Shown here: positions 48,914 to 56,623 of the stretch, piece after piece
Position numbering within the stretch: the first letter of the stretch is position 1
Layout of the letters: the number at the start of each line of letters is the position of its first letter
Origin: Actinopolymorpha sp. NPDC004070
GTDB lineage: Bacteria > Actinomycetota > Actinomycetes > Propionibacteriales > Actinopolymorphaceae
Assembly: GCF_040610475.1 (NCBI RefSeq)
Contig: NZ_JBEXMJ010000001.1
Span: forward strand, 558,001 to 622,000
Direction of reading: 5' to 3'
DNA length: 64,000 nt
Position numbers and translations under genes: made by a program
Notes under the pieces: generated by a model
What the model was told of the DNA's origin: nothing
Databases searched by the model: none
The model's input: only the letters and a program-made list of their open reading frames with translations

Positions 48914-49738
48914 TCAGGACTGGGGTGGGGTGAGAATCTGACCAGGCTGGATCAGGTCGGGGTTGTCCCCGATGACCTGCCGGTTGGCGTCGTACCACCG
49001 GTGCCACTCGCGGTTGATCTCTTCGTTGTCGGCGTCGGCGGGCAGGTGTTGCTTGGCGATGTTCCAGAGGTTGTCCCCGCGCTTGACGACGACCTGCTGC
49101 TGGGAGTCGGCGCCCCGCACCGGTGCCCGGGTGATGGGGTCCGCGGTCGCCGGCCGGTCGGGATTGGGCAGGCCGGCCCGGTCGAAACCGAGTCGGGCGG
49201 AACTCGCGGAGGTCGGGCGGTCGGGCATGGGGAGCTGGGAGTCGCGGATGTTCGTGCCCCCGGGGCGGTCGAGGTCGGGCAGTTGGACGCCGCCGGGAAG
49301 CTGGCTGTCGATGGTGCCGGGGCGGTCGAGCCCGGGCAGCATCTGCGCGGCCGCGGCGGCCTGGGTGGGCTGGTCGACCGTGGCGGCATTGGCGGGCAGT
49401 GATCCGAGCACCGGCCCGGCGGCCACGGACAGGCCGAGAGCGACCCGGGCCGCCCGCCGGTAGAAGGCCGGGGTGACGCGGTCGGCCAGTGAGCCGCAGG
49501 CGGCGCCGATCGCGCCTGGCAGCGCGGACAGCGCCATCAGCACGGTCCCGAGTGCCAGCCAGGCGAAACAGGCCCAGGCGAGCACCGCGACGACGAAGAC
49601 CAGGAGCGCGTCGAACGTCAGGGCGCCGTCCCGCACCGCCGCCAGGCTGCCGGCGGTGAGCCAGCGAAGAGCCCAGGCGCCGACGAGGAAGGCGAGCAGC
49701 ACGCCGATCGGCGAGACGACCCGGCGGACGATCCGCAT
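48914..49738 (-). CDS. LysM-domain membrane protein
   Basis: 274 residues. Helices at about 10-28, 42-66 and a third region near 99-117 (ARVALGLSVAAGPVLGSLPANA) anchor it. A Pro/Asp-rich linker with repeated LDRPG motifs (LPGLDRPGT, LPDLDRPGG) follows, then one LysM motif near 220-270 (VVVKRGDNLWNIAKQHL...IGDNPDLIQPGQILTPP), which binds peptidoglycan. The linker implies the LysM domain reaches through the wall. ATG 49738 has GGAGG upstream, and TTTGCTT direct repeats lie 22-42 bp before it. Confidence 0.85.
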   Translation of the reverse strand: MRIVRRVVSPIGVLLAFLVGAWALRWLTAGSLAAVRDGALTFDALLVFVVAVLAWACFAWLALGTVLMALSALPGAIGAACGSLADRVTPAFYRRAARVALGLSVAAGPVLGSLPANAATVDQPTQAAAAAQMLPGLDRPGTIDSQLPGGVQLPDLDRPGGTNIRDSQLPMPDRPTSASSARLGFDRAGLPNPDRPATADPITRAPVRGADSQQQVVVKRGDNLWNIAKQHLPADADNEEINREWHRWYDANRQVIGDNPDLIQPGQILTPPQS

Positions 49739-49760
49739 GACTTGGCCTCCGAAGCATTCG

Positions 49761-49780
49761 TTTGCTTGCGTTTGCTTTCA
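49761..49780. promoter_or_regulatory. 10-bp-period TTTGCTT direct repeat, site A
   Basis: TTTGCTTGCG and TTTGCTTTCA lie head to tail in adjacent 10-bp units upstream of the LysM gene start. The same motif occurs at two other promoter regions nearby. The surrounding 49739-50126 region holds no other supported gene. Confidence 0.55.
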
Positions 49781-50004
49781 TACTCTGCGGTTCGCTGGAC
49801 TGTCAACACGCTTGCCGGCGCCTCAGCGCCTCCCCGCGCCTGCTCATGGACGCCTGATGGCGCTCTGACCTGGGCTTTCGGTGGCCGACGCGGGGGAAAG
49901 CGACGTGTCAGAGCCTGGGAGCCGATCGGAAAAATCACCCCGATCCGGGCGCCGAGACCTCCTTCGGCGGCTTCCGACAGCCCAAGTTCCACTCCTATAA
50001 GCCG

Positions 50005-50034
50005 CATTTGCTGTCATTTGCTTGTATTTGTTTG
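50005..50034. promoter_or_regulatory. 10-bp-period TTTGCTT direct repeat, site B
   Basis: CATTTGCTGT, CATTTGCTTG and TATTTGTTTG are three consecutive 10-bp units, unusually AT-rich for this genome, about 92 bp before the GTG start of the conserved unknown gene at 50127 (60 bp before the alternative ATG 50094). Confidence 0.6.
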
Positions 50035-50126
50035 TGTCCGCATCCATCGACGTGGGTGCGGCGGGTTGGGCGACGCTCGGCCGGGTCGCGATCATGGCCG
50101 GGCCGTTAGGAAGTACGGTGGGGCGC

Positions 50127-50681
50127 GTGCGCTGGGAAAGCCTCTTCGCCGACCTCGACTCCCAGATGGAGGAGCTGGAGGCGGCCGAACTCGCCTCCGA
50201 GGTCGCCGACCGGACTCGCCGCGAGGTGGCGTTGTTCCGCCTGGTCGACCGGCTACGACCGGCGTTCGGTCACCCGGTGACGGTCTTCACCCTCGGCGGC
50301 GGCAAGGTCGCGGGACACGTCTCCGGTGTGGGAGCCGACTGGCTGCTGATCGCGGAGGACTTCCGCTTCGAGGTGCTGTTGCCGCTGGACTCCATCACCG
50401 GCATCACCGGCCTGGGCAACCTCACCGCCGCACCGGGAAGCGAGGGGAAGGTCGCGGCGCGGCTGACGCTCGGCCACGCATTGCGCGGTGTGGCCCGCGA
50501 CCGGTCGTCGGTGGCAGTCGCGTTGCGAGACGCCACGACAGTCACCGGCACGATCGACCGGGTGGGTGCGGACTTCTTCGAGATGGCCGAGCACGGGCCG
50601 GCGGAGATTCGCCGCGCACGCGACGTCAGGGGCGTACGGACAGTGCCGTTCGGAGGGGTCGCGTTCGTTCGTCGTTCGTGA
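50127..50681 (+). CDS. Conserved actinobacterial protein of unknown function
   Basis: 184 residues. RWESLFADLDSQMEELEAAELASEVADRTRREVALFRLVDRLRP is a helical N-terminus; the rest is beta-rich (PVTVFTLGGGKVAGHVSGVGADWLLIAEDFRFEVLLPLDSITGITGL ... SSVAVALRDATTVTGTIDRVGADFFEMAEH), with two similar halves that could be related small beta-barrels. No catalytic residues stand out. The GTG at 50127 is preferred because conserved sequence starts there and TACGGT lies just upstream, allowing leaderless initiation; ATG 50094 is an alternative. TTTGCTT direct repeats lie upstream. Confidence 0.75.
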   Translation: MRWESLFADLDSQMEELEAAELASEVADRTRREVALFRLVDRLRPAFGHPVTVFTLGGGKVAGHVSGVGADWLLIAEDFRFEVLLPLDSITGITGLGNLTAAPGSEGKVAARLTLGHALRGVARDRSSVAVALRDATTVTGTIDRVGADFFEMAEHGPAEIRRARDVRGVRTVPFGGVAFVRRS

Positions 50682-50717
50682 CATCCGTCGTTAGTGAACA
50701 GCTGAACGGGTCCGGAC

Positions 50718-50951
50718 CTACAACTCCTCGGCCTTGCCGTAGGGATGAGTGGTGATGAAGTCGCGGGTCTCGGAGTACATCCGCTCGATGTAGGTCTCCA
50801 GGGCGGAGGCTTCGACCCGCCACTGGCCCCGGCCGCCGATCTTGATCGCCGGAAGCTCGCCGCTGCGCACCAACGCGTAGGCCTGCGCGGACGAGATGTT
50901 GAGCACTTCGGCAACATCGGCCAGCTGCAGGAACCTTGTCGTGCCAGGCAA
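50718..50951 (-). CDS. Small excisionase/BldC-like HTH DNA-binding protein
   Basis: 77 residues. A MerR-superfamily winged helix-turn-helix spans most of it: FLQLADVAEVLNISSAQAYALVRSGELPAIKIGGRGQWRVEASALETYIERMY. The recognition helix is SSAQAYALVRSG; IGGRGQWRV is the wing. There is no effector or oligomerisation domain, as in BldC and phage excisionases, which often bind direct repeats cooperatively. TTG at 50951 is chosen because AAGGAGA lies six bases upstream and the longer frame upstream is unconserved. Candidate binding sites (TTTGCTT direct repeats) lie 44-73 bp before it and at two neighbouring promoters. A very similar type is common in actinomycetes, but its role is not established. 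Confidence 0.85.
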   Translation of the reverse strand: MPGTTRFLQLADVAEVLNISSAQAYALVRSGELPAIKIGGRGQWRVEASALETYIERMYSETRDFITTHPYGKAEEL

Positions 50952-50994
50952 CGCGTTCTCCTTCCGGGCTTGGTGCCTTGTCAGTCTGCCACGT

Positions 50995-51024
50995 GTTTGC
51001 TTGCGGTTGCGTTCGGTTGTCCAC
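50995..51024. promoter_or_regulatory. 10-bp-period TTTGCTT direct repeat, site C
   Basis: GTTTGCTTGC, GGTTGCGTTC and GGTTGTCCAC form three degenerate 10-bp units upstream of the small HTH gene, as expected for an autoregulatory site. The last unit runs into a DnaA-box-like TTGTCCACA. Confidence 0.5.
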
Positions 51025-51025
51025 A
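51017..51025 (+). promoter_or_regulatory. DnaA-box-like sequence TTGTCCACA
   Basis: Exact match to the actinomycete-preferred DnaA box TT(G/A)TCCACA. Another copy, TTATCCACA, lies 106 bp downstream and a further TTGTCCACA at 9553-9561. No oriC-like cluster is present. Confidence 0.4.
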
Positions 51026-51130
51026 GCTCCATGGGAGCGTTCCCACTTCCCTTACCCCACTCCGTGGCGGACTGATCACGAATGCGGGCGGTTCGGTCGA
51101 CTTCTGCCCGGTTCAGGTCAGACGGCGGGG

Positions 51131-51139
51131 TTATCCACA
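51131..51139 (+). promoter_or_regulatory. DnaA-box-like sequence TTATCCACA
   Basis: Exact match to the classical DnaA box, in the 380-bp gap between the small HTH gene and the SAF protein. Function unproven. Confidence 0.4.
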
Positions 51140-51201
51140 GGGCGTGCCCGGTTTGGGAGCAGGTGTCCGTACTTCCGTGACAATCGGTGTCGTACTGTTC
51201 T

Positions 51202-51234
51202 GTCGGCGTCCGGTCGGCGTCCGGTCGGCACCCG
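51202..51234 (+). repeat. 11-bp tandem repeat upstream of SAF gene
   Basis: GTCGGCGTCCG occurs twice head to tail (51202-51212, 51213-51223), followed by GTCGGCACCCG (51224-51234). ATCGGTGTC also recurs at about 51183, 51246 and 51268. The region 50952-51333 otherwise shows no gene; repeats may be regulatory or slippage products. Confidence 0.7.
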
Positions 51235-51333
51235 GCCGACACGCGATCGGTGTCTCGTCGGCGGCTGATCGGTGTCCGTCCGCCCGCCGGCGTCCGTACA
51301 AAACGTCTGCGTCCACCTGACGTCGCGGAACCC

Positions 51334-52026
51334 ATGACCCCGGAGGAACCCTTGTCGGATGCGCCGTCGCCCAAGGCCACTCGGCAGTCGCGGCCCAGAT
51401 GGCTCGACCCCAAGCTCTTTCTCGGCATCCTCCTGGTGCTCGCGTCCATGGCGCTCGGCGCGCGGGTGATCGCGCAGTCGGACAAGACCGCGGAGGTCTG
51501 GGCGGTGAAGGACGACGTGACCCTCGCGCCGACCGCCACGCTCACCCAGAGCCAGCTGGTGGCCCGGAAGGTGCGCTTCACCAAGCAGGCGGACGCCGAC
51601 CGCTACGTATCGGCGTCAGCGCGGATCCCCGACGGTGCTCGGATGGTTCGCGAGGTCGGGCCGGGTGAGTTCCTTCCCCGGGACGCCTGGACCGACCACG
51701 CCGACGAGCAGTTGCTGGACACACCGATCCCGGTGACCGGTGCCGGGCTGCCCAAGTCGATCCACAAGGGCGACCGTGTCGACATCTACGTCGTCCGGAC
51801 CAACGACGACAAGTTCCGTCCGGACAAGGGCATTCTCGCCGCCAGCAACGTCATCGTCGTCGACCTGCCCGCGGGCGGCGGCTTCGGCGGAGGTGGCGGC
51901 GACTCCAGCGCGACCGTGCGCGTGGCACTCGACCAGATGAGCAAGGGGTTCAGCCTGGACCAGCTCGTCGGCGACGTCTCCGGCGGCAGGGCCGTTCTCG
52001 TCAAGCACGTCGCACCGGAGAGGTGA
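51334..52026 (+). CDS. SAF-domain protein (CpaB/RcpC-like)
   Basis: 230 residues. A basic N-terminus, one membrane helix (LFLGILLVLASMALGARVIA, about 29-48) and an extracytoplasmic SAF domain (EVWAVKDDVTLAPTATLTQSQLVARKVRF...ARMVREVGPGEFLPRDAW) followed by a C-terminal beta region with a Gly-rich loop (GGGFGGGGG). Layout matches CpaB/RcpC of Flp/Tad pilus systems, but no secretin, prepilin or CpaF gene is in the window, only a CpaE-like gene immediately downstream. ATG 51334 is used; TTG 51352, with GGAGGA four bases before it, is an equally plausible start. Confidence 0.8.
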   Translation: MTPEEPLSDAPSPKATRQSRPRWLDPKLFLGILLVLASMALGARVIAQSDKTAEVWAVKDDVTLAPTATLTQSQLVARKVRFTKQADADRYVSASARIPDGARMVREVGPGEFLPRDAWTDHADEQLLDTPIPVTGAGLPKSIHKGDRVDIYVVRTNDDKFRPDKGILAASNVIVVDLPAGGGFGGGGGDSSATVRVALDQMSKGFSLDQLVGDVSGGRAVLVKHVAPER

Positions 52027-52030
52027 CATC

Positions 52031-53335
52031 GTGAGCCTTCCCGTCCTCACCGCCGTCACCGGCGCACAGTGGGAGTCCGACCTCGTCTCGGCGCTGGAGC
52101 GCAGTTCGCTCGGGCTCGACGTCGTCCGGCGCTGCGTCGACCTGCCCGACGTGCTCGCCACCGCCCAGTCCGGGCAGGCCCGCGCCGTGTTGTTGTCGGC
52201 CGACCTGCGCCGGCTCGACCGGGACGCGGTGGCCCGGTTGATGGCCGGGGGCGTCGCCGTGGTCGGCGTGGTGACGCCGGGCGACCTGGCAGGGGAGGAC
52301 CGGCTGCGCCGGCTCGGCATCAGCCGGGTCGTCCCGGCCGACGCGCCCGCCGACGTGCTCGCCGGTGCGGTGGCCGAGGCGGTGGAGGTCGCGCAGACCG
52401 CTGGGCCGGTGCCGGTGGCGGAGTTCGCGATGTCCGACCCGCACCGGTCGATGCCGACCCTGCCCCCGGCGGAGGAGGTGCCGGCGTACGAAACCGGAAC
52501 CGGCACCGGGCAACTGCTGGCGGTCTGGGGACCCACCGGCGCCCCGGGCCGTACCTCGGTGGCGGTCACGCTGGCCACCGAGCTGTCGTTGTTCGGCGTA
52601 CCCACCCTGCTCGCCGACGCCGACGTCTACGGCGGTGTGGTGGCACAGACCCTCGGCCTGCTCGACGAGGCGCCCGGCCTCGCCGCCGCCTGCCGGTCCG
52701 CCAACAACGGCACCCTCGACCTGCCCGCGCTCGCCCGGCACGCCCGGGAGGTGCTGCCCAGGCTGCGGGTGCTCACCGGCATCCAGCGCGCCGACCGCTG
52801 GCCGGAGCTGCGGGCCAGCGCACTGGAGCAGGTCTGGGACCTGTCCCGCCAGCTCGCCGCGGCGATCGTGGTCGACTGCGGGTTCAGCCTCGAACAGGAC
52901 GAGGAGATCTCCTTCGACACCGCGGCCCCCCGCCGCAACGGCGCGACCCTCACCACCCTGGAGCTCTGCGACACGGTCGTCGCCGTAGGCGCCGCGGACC
53001 CGATCGGCCTGCAGCGGCTGATCCGCGGGATCGAGGAGCTGCGGGAGGTGGTGCCGGGCGCGGTGATCCGCGTGGTCGTCAACGGCGTACGCAAGGGGCC
53101 GGTCGGCGGTGACGCGGAGAGCCAGATCCGGGAGGCGCTGCGGCGCTACGTCGGTGTCGACACGGTGGTGTGTGTGCCGTACGACCGGGTCTCCTTCGAC
53201 ACCGCGCTCGCCCAGGGCCGCACGCTGTCGGAGGTGGCGGCCAAGTCATCCGCCCGGGCGCCGCTGCGCGCACTGGCCGCGGACCTGATGGGGATCACCA
53301 TGCCCAAGCAGCGCCGGCGGGCGCGTAAGCGGTAG
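52031..53335 (+). CDS. CpaE/TadZ-like MinD-family ATPase with degenerate P-loop
   Basis: 434 residues. An N-terminal receiver-like domain (about 1-115) precedes a MinD/ParA-type domain. The deviant Walker A of the family is altered to WGPTGAPGRTSVAV (near 165-178), with Arg in place of the key lysine; the switch region DADVYGGVVAQTLG and the C-terminal VVAVGAADPIGLQRLIRGIEEL are typical of TadZ/CpaE localisation proteins. ATP hydrolysis may be weak or lost. The C-terminus is strongly basic (PKQRRRARKR). GTG start at 52031, four bp after the SAF gene, so the two form an operon, as CpaB/CpaE do in pilus loci. Confidence 0.8.
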   Translation: MSLPVLTAVTGAQWESDLVSALERSSLGLDVVRRCVDLPDVLATAQSGQARAVLLSADLRRLDRDAVARLMAGGVAVVGVVTPGDLAGEDRLRRLGISRVVPADAPADVLAGAVAEAVEVAQTAGPVPVAEFAMSDPHRSMPTLPPAEEVPAYETGTGTGQLLAVWGPTGAPGRTSVAVTLATELSLFGVPTLLADADVYGGVVAQTLGLLDEAPGLAAACRSANNGTLDLPALARHAREVLPRLRVLTGIQRADRWPELRASALEQVWDLSRQLAAAIVVDCGFSLEQDEEISFDTAAPRRNGATLTTLELCDTVVAVGAADPIGLQRLIRGIEELREVVPGAVIRVVVNGVRKGPVGGDAESQIREALRRYVGVDTVVCVPYDRVSFDTALAQGRTLSEVAAKSSARAPLRALAADLMGITMPKQRRRARKR

Positions 53336-53453
53336 CCGGCGTCCCCACCCTGCAGTTCCCGCCGTCGCCGCCGCGTGCCGCGGCGTCCGGCCCACGATCG
53401 GGGCGGTCGACGTGTCACGATGAGGGGCTTGACGAATCGCGGGAGGTACGCCG

Positions 53454-54896
53454 ATGCCGGACCGGCTGAGTGCGCTCGACCTGTCGTTCCTCTACCTCGA
53501 GGAGCCGACCACGCCGATGCACGTGGGCAGTGTCAGCGTCTTCGACACACCCGAGGACGGGTTCGGGTACGACACCCTGCTCGCGCTCGTTCGCGAACGC
53601 CTGGCCTACGTGCCGCGTTACCGGCAGCGGATCCGGCGGGTCCCGGGCAACCTCGCCAACCCGGTGTGGGTCGACGACGAGGACTTCGACCTCACCTACC
53701 ACGTCCGCCGGTCCGCGGTGCCCCGTCCGGGCACGCCCGACCGGCTGCACGAGCTGGTCGCCCGGTTGATGAGCCGGCCGCTGGACCGCGAGCGCCCGCT
53801 GTGGGAGATGTACCTCGTCGAGGGCCTGGAGGACGGCAGGTTCGCGTTGGTGTCCAAGACCCACCAGGCCGTCATCGACGGGATCAGCGCCGTCGACATC
53901 GGCCAGGTGGTGCTGGACCCGCAGCCGCAGGCGCCGGAGGCCCCGGCCGACAACTGGGTGCCGAGCCCGGAGCCGACGTCGCTGGAACTCCTCGCCGGGG
54001 CGGTGGCGTCCGCGGTGTCCCGGCCGACCGACCTGCTGGAGACCGCCCGGCACACCGTCGCCGAGCTGCCCCTCACCGGCGGCCGGCTGGCCCGCGGGCT
54101 CGGCAGCGCTGCCGGCAGCCTGGTCACCGCCCTCAGCACCGCCGCGTGGCCCGCTCCGGGCAGCCCGCTCAACGTGCCGATCAGCTCCCAGCGGCGGTTC
54201 ACCACGGTGGACACCTCGCTGGACGACTACCGCGCCGTCCGTGCCCGCCTGGGCGGGGACGTCAACGACGTGGTCCTCGCCACCATCGCCGGTGCGCTGC
54301 GGTCCTGGCTGTTCACCCGGGGCGTGCGGGTGGCTCCGACGACCTCGGTGCGTGCCCTGGTGCCGATGAGTGTGCTCACCGGCGAGGGGCAGAACAGGGT
54401 GGCGGAGTACATCGTGGACCTTCCGGTCGGCGAGGGCAGTCCGGCCATGCGGTTGCACCAGGTGTCGTACGCCATGAAGGCCCACCAGGAGACGGGACGG
54501 GCCGTGCGGGCCCGGGCGCTCGCGGGCATGGCGGGCTTCGCGCCGCCGACGCTGCACGCCATGGGCGCCCGGGTGGCGAGTTCGCTGTCCCGGCGTATTT
54601 TCAACCTGGTGGTCACGAACGTCCCGGGTCCGCAGAGCCCGCTGTACGTCGCGGGGACGCCCATGACCGGGACGTATCCGGTCGTTCCGCTGGCCAAGGG
54701 GCAGGCGCTGGCCATCGGCCTGACCTCGTACAACGGCGTCGTGTGCTTCGGGCTGAACGCCGACCGGGACGCTATGTCCGATCTCGACGTGCTCGCGCAG
54801 TGCATCCCGGATGCGCTGGCCGAGTTGGTTGAGACGGTGGACCTGGTTGAGCCCCCGCCAAGTCAGCCCGAGCGCCGTCGGGGAAAGGCACACTGA
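53454..54896 (+). CDS. WS/DGAT acyltransferase (wax ester/triacylglycerol synthase type)
   Basis: 480 residues. N-terminus MPDRLSALDLSFLYLEEPTTPMHVGSVSVF is the usual WS/DGAT opening. The active-site motif HHxxxDG appears as HQAVIDG (H137 to G143): the second, normally catalytic His is Gln. The later NDVVLATIAGALRSWL and NLVVTNVPGPQSPLYVAGTPM motifs are intact. Members make triacylglycerol or wax esters as storage lipids, but with the altered residue, activity or mechanism may differ. ATG 53454 with GGGAGG upstream. It is followed 36 bp later by a patatin-like lipase gene, suggesting a lipid-metabolism pair. Confidence 0.88.
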   Translation: MPDRLSALDLSFLYLEEPTTPMHVGSVSVFDTPEDGFGYDTLLALVRERLAYVPRYRQRIRRVPGNLANPVWVDDEDFDLTYHVRRSAVPRPGTPDRLHELVARLMSRPLDRERPLWEMYLVEGLEDGRFALVSKTHQAVIDGISAVDIGQVVLDPQPQAPEAPADNWVPSPEPTSLELLAGAVASAVSRPTDLLETARHTVAELPLTGGRLARGLGSAAGSLVTALSTAAWPAPGSPLNVPISSQRRFTTVDTSLDDYRAVRARLGGDVNDVVLATIAGALRSWLFTRGVRVAPTTSVRALVPMSVLTGEGQNRVAEYIVDLPVGEGSPAMRLHQVSYAMKAHQETGRAVRARALAGMAGFAPPTLHAMGARVASSLSRRIFNLVVTNVPGPQSPLYVAGTPMTGTYPVVPLAKGQALAIGLTSYNGVVCFGLNADRDAMSDLDVLAQCIPDALAELVETVDLVEPPPSQPERRRGKAH

Positions 54897-54932
54897 AAGA
54901 TGAGGATGCGGAGCCAAGGTGAGGAGGTCGCC

Positions 54933-55967
54933 ATGAGTGGCCCACGACGCGGCCTGGTCCTCGGGGCCGGCGGCGTCCTCGGCGCGGCCTGGACGATCGG
55001 CGCACTCTGTGCGCTGGAGGAAGAGACCGGGATCAAGGCGACGAAGGTCGACCTCCTGCTCGGCACCTCTGCCGGATCCGTGGTCGCGGCCCTCCTTGCC
55101 GCCGGGGTGACGCCGGAGGAGCAGCGAGCCCACCAGCGCGGTGAGGTGCTCGACGGCAGCCTGCTGAACGACGTCAACTTCGACTACGCGTTCGGCGGCC
55201 GTCCGCCCACGCCCTGGCCCGGAGTGGGTTCGGCGCGGTTGCTCGCCTCGGTGGTCCGTGACCGCCGCCTGCTCAGCGCGCCGGTCGTGCTGGCCGGCCT
55301 GGTGCCGCGTGGCCGCGGCTCGGTGGAGGAACTCCTCCGGCTGGTCGGAGGGATCGTCCCCGAGTGGCCTCGCAGGCCCGCCCTGAAGGTGGTCGCCATG
55401 GACTACCACGCCGGCGCCCGGGTCGCCCTGGGCGCCGACGCGGAGCACCCGGCCACGCCCTCGGAGGCGGTGGCCGCCTCCTGCGCGATCCCCGGCTGGT
55501 TCGCGCCGGTGGAGATCGGTGGCCGGGTGTACGTCGACGGTGGTACGTCCTCCATCGCCTCGGTCGACCTCGCGGTCGGGTACCGGCTCGACGAGGTGTT
55601 CGTCCTCGCGCCGCTGGCCTGGCTGGCGTCCCCGGAGTCGATGGGGCCGTCGATGTGGATGCTGCAGCACTGGCGGCGTTCGCTGACCCGGCAGCTCAAC
55701 CGCGAGGTGGAGGCCCTGCGCGCCGACGGTGCCAAGGTCACCGTGATCGCCCCCACCGCGGAGGACCTCACCAAGCTCGGCACCAACCCGATGGACGAGC
55801 ACCGGCGGCTGGACGTGCTCGAGACCTCGATGCGCACCAGCCGGCTCGCGATGCGGGGCATGCGCCGCCGCCGGACCAACCGGACCAACGGCCGGCCCGT
55901 CCGCAAGTACCGCGACCTGCAGCGCCACGCCGACGCGTCGGACGCCCAGCGCCGCGACCGGTCCTGA
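54933..55967 (+). CDS. Patatin-like phospholipase
   Basis: 344 residues. Oxyanion/glycine motif LVLGAGGVLGAAW (about 8-20), nucleophile elbow GTSAG with S46, and catalytic Asp in DGG with D202 (VYVDGGTSSIASVDLA). The C-terminus is basic with repeated Arg/Asn (RRRRTNRTNGRP). Cleaves ester bonds of phospholipids or glycerolipids by the Ser-Asp dyad. ATG 54933 has GAGGAGG seven bases upstream and is preferred to ATG 54900, which would overlap the spacer. Neighbouring the WS/DGAT gene, it may turn over its product. Confidence 0.9.
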   Translation: MSGPRRGLVLGAGGVLGAAWTIGALCALEEETGIKATKVDLLLGTSAGSVVAALLAAGVTPEEQRAHQRGEVLDGSLLNDVNFDYAFGGRPPTPWPGVGSARLLASVVRDRRLLSAPVVLAGLVPRGRGSVEELLRLVGGIVPEWPRRPALKVVAMDYHAGARVALGADAEHPATPSEAVAASCAIPGWFAPVEIGGRVYVDGGTSSIASVDLAVGYRLDEVFVLAPLAWLASPESMGPSMWMLQHWRRSLTRQLNREVEALRADGAKVTVIAPTAEDLTKLGTNPMDEHRRLDVLETSMRTSRLAMRGMRRRRTNRTNGRPVRKYRDLQRHADASDAQRRDRS

Positions 55968-56100
55968 CCGCACCGGCACCTGGAAACCAGCACCCGCGCC
56001 CGGCCGCACCCGGTCCAGCGGTTCGGCCGGTCCGGGCGCTACGTTCGTCCGGACGGCCCGGACACGACGCGGGCGGACGGCGCAGAGGAGGGACCAGCGC

Positions 56101-56595
56101 ATGCGGGTGTATCTCGGAGTGACGCTCACCGAGTTGGCGGGCGCCGTCGCGCAGGGCGGCTTCGGGCCGCCACCGCTGGCCGCCGCGGCGGTCACCCCCG
56201 AGCTTCGGGAGTGGTACGCCGAAGGCGACCTGGAGGAGCTCGAGTACGCCGCGACCATGGCGGCCGCACGGGAATCGCTTCGCCGGCTGGGCCTCGACCC
56301 GGACGCGCCGCGCCGCCGGGTGGTGGTGGCCGCCGACGCCCCGGACGGGCTGGTGCTGCCCGACCGGGCCCGAGGCCGCGCGACCGTCGTCCTACAGGCG
56401 CCGATCCCGATGGACAAGGTGGCCGCCGTGCACGTCGACGACGTGGAGGCGGCGGAGGTCGTGGCCGCGGCGGCCAAGGCGGTCGACAAGGCCGACGCAG
56501 GCGATGAGGACGCCGAGTTCGCGGTGGACGAGGCCGAGGGCCGTGAGCTGCTGTGGTTCGCCCGGCAGGAGATCGCCGACCTGCTGCGGGAGTGA
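56101..56595 (+). CDS. DUF6912 family protein
   Basis: 164 residues. Opens MRVYLGVTLTELAGAV and contains TPELREWYAEGDLEELEYAATMAAARESLRRL, the hallmarks of a small actinobacterial family without known function. Then RRRVVVAADAPDG and a Glu/Asp/Ala-rich C-terminus (AVDKADAGDEDAEFAVDEAEGRELLWFARQEIADLL). Soluble, no catalytic motif evident. ATG 56101 has GAGGAGGGACC upstream. Separated from the patatin gene by 133 bp; tail-to-tail with the response regulator. Confidence 0.85.
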   Translation: MRVYLGVTLTELAGAVAQGGFGPPPLAAAAVTPELREWYAEGDLEELEYAATMAAARESLRRLGLDPDAPRRRVVVAADAPDGLVLPDRARGRATVVLQAPIPMDKVAAVHVDDVEAAEVVAAAAKAVDKADAGDEDAEFAVDEAEGRELLWFARQEIADLLRE

Positions 56596-56623
56596 CGTCC
56601 GTACGCCGGACAACGCTGGTACG

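Noticed and set aside
51017..51139. Chromosomal origin at the paired DnaA boxes
   Set aside because: Only two boxes, no AT-rich unwinding element, and no dnaA/dnaN/gyrase neighbours.
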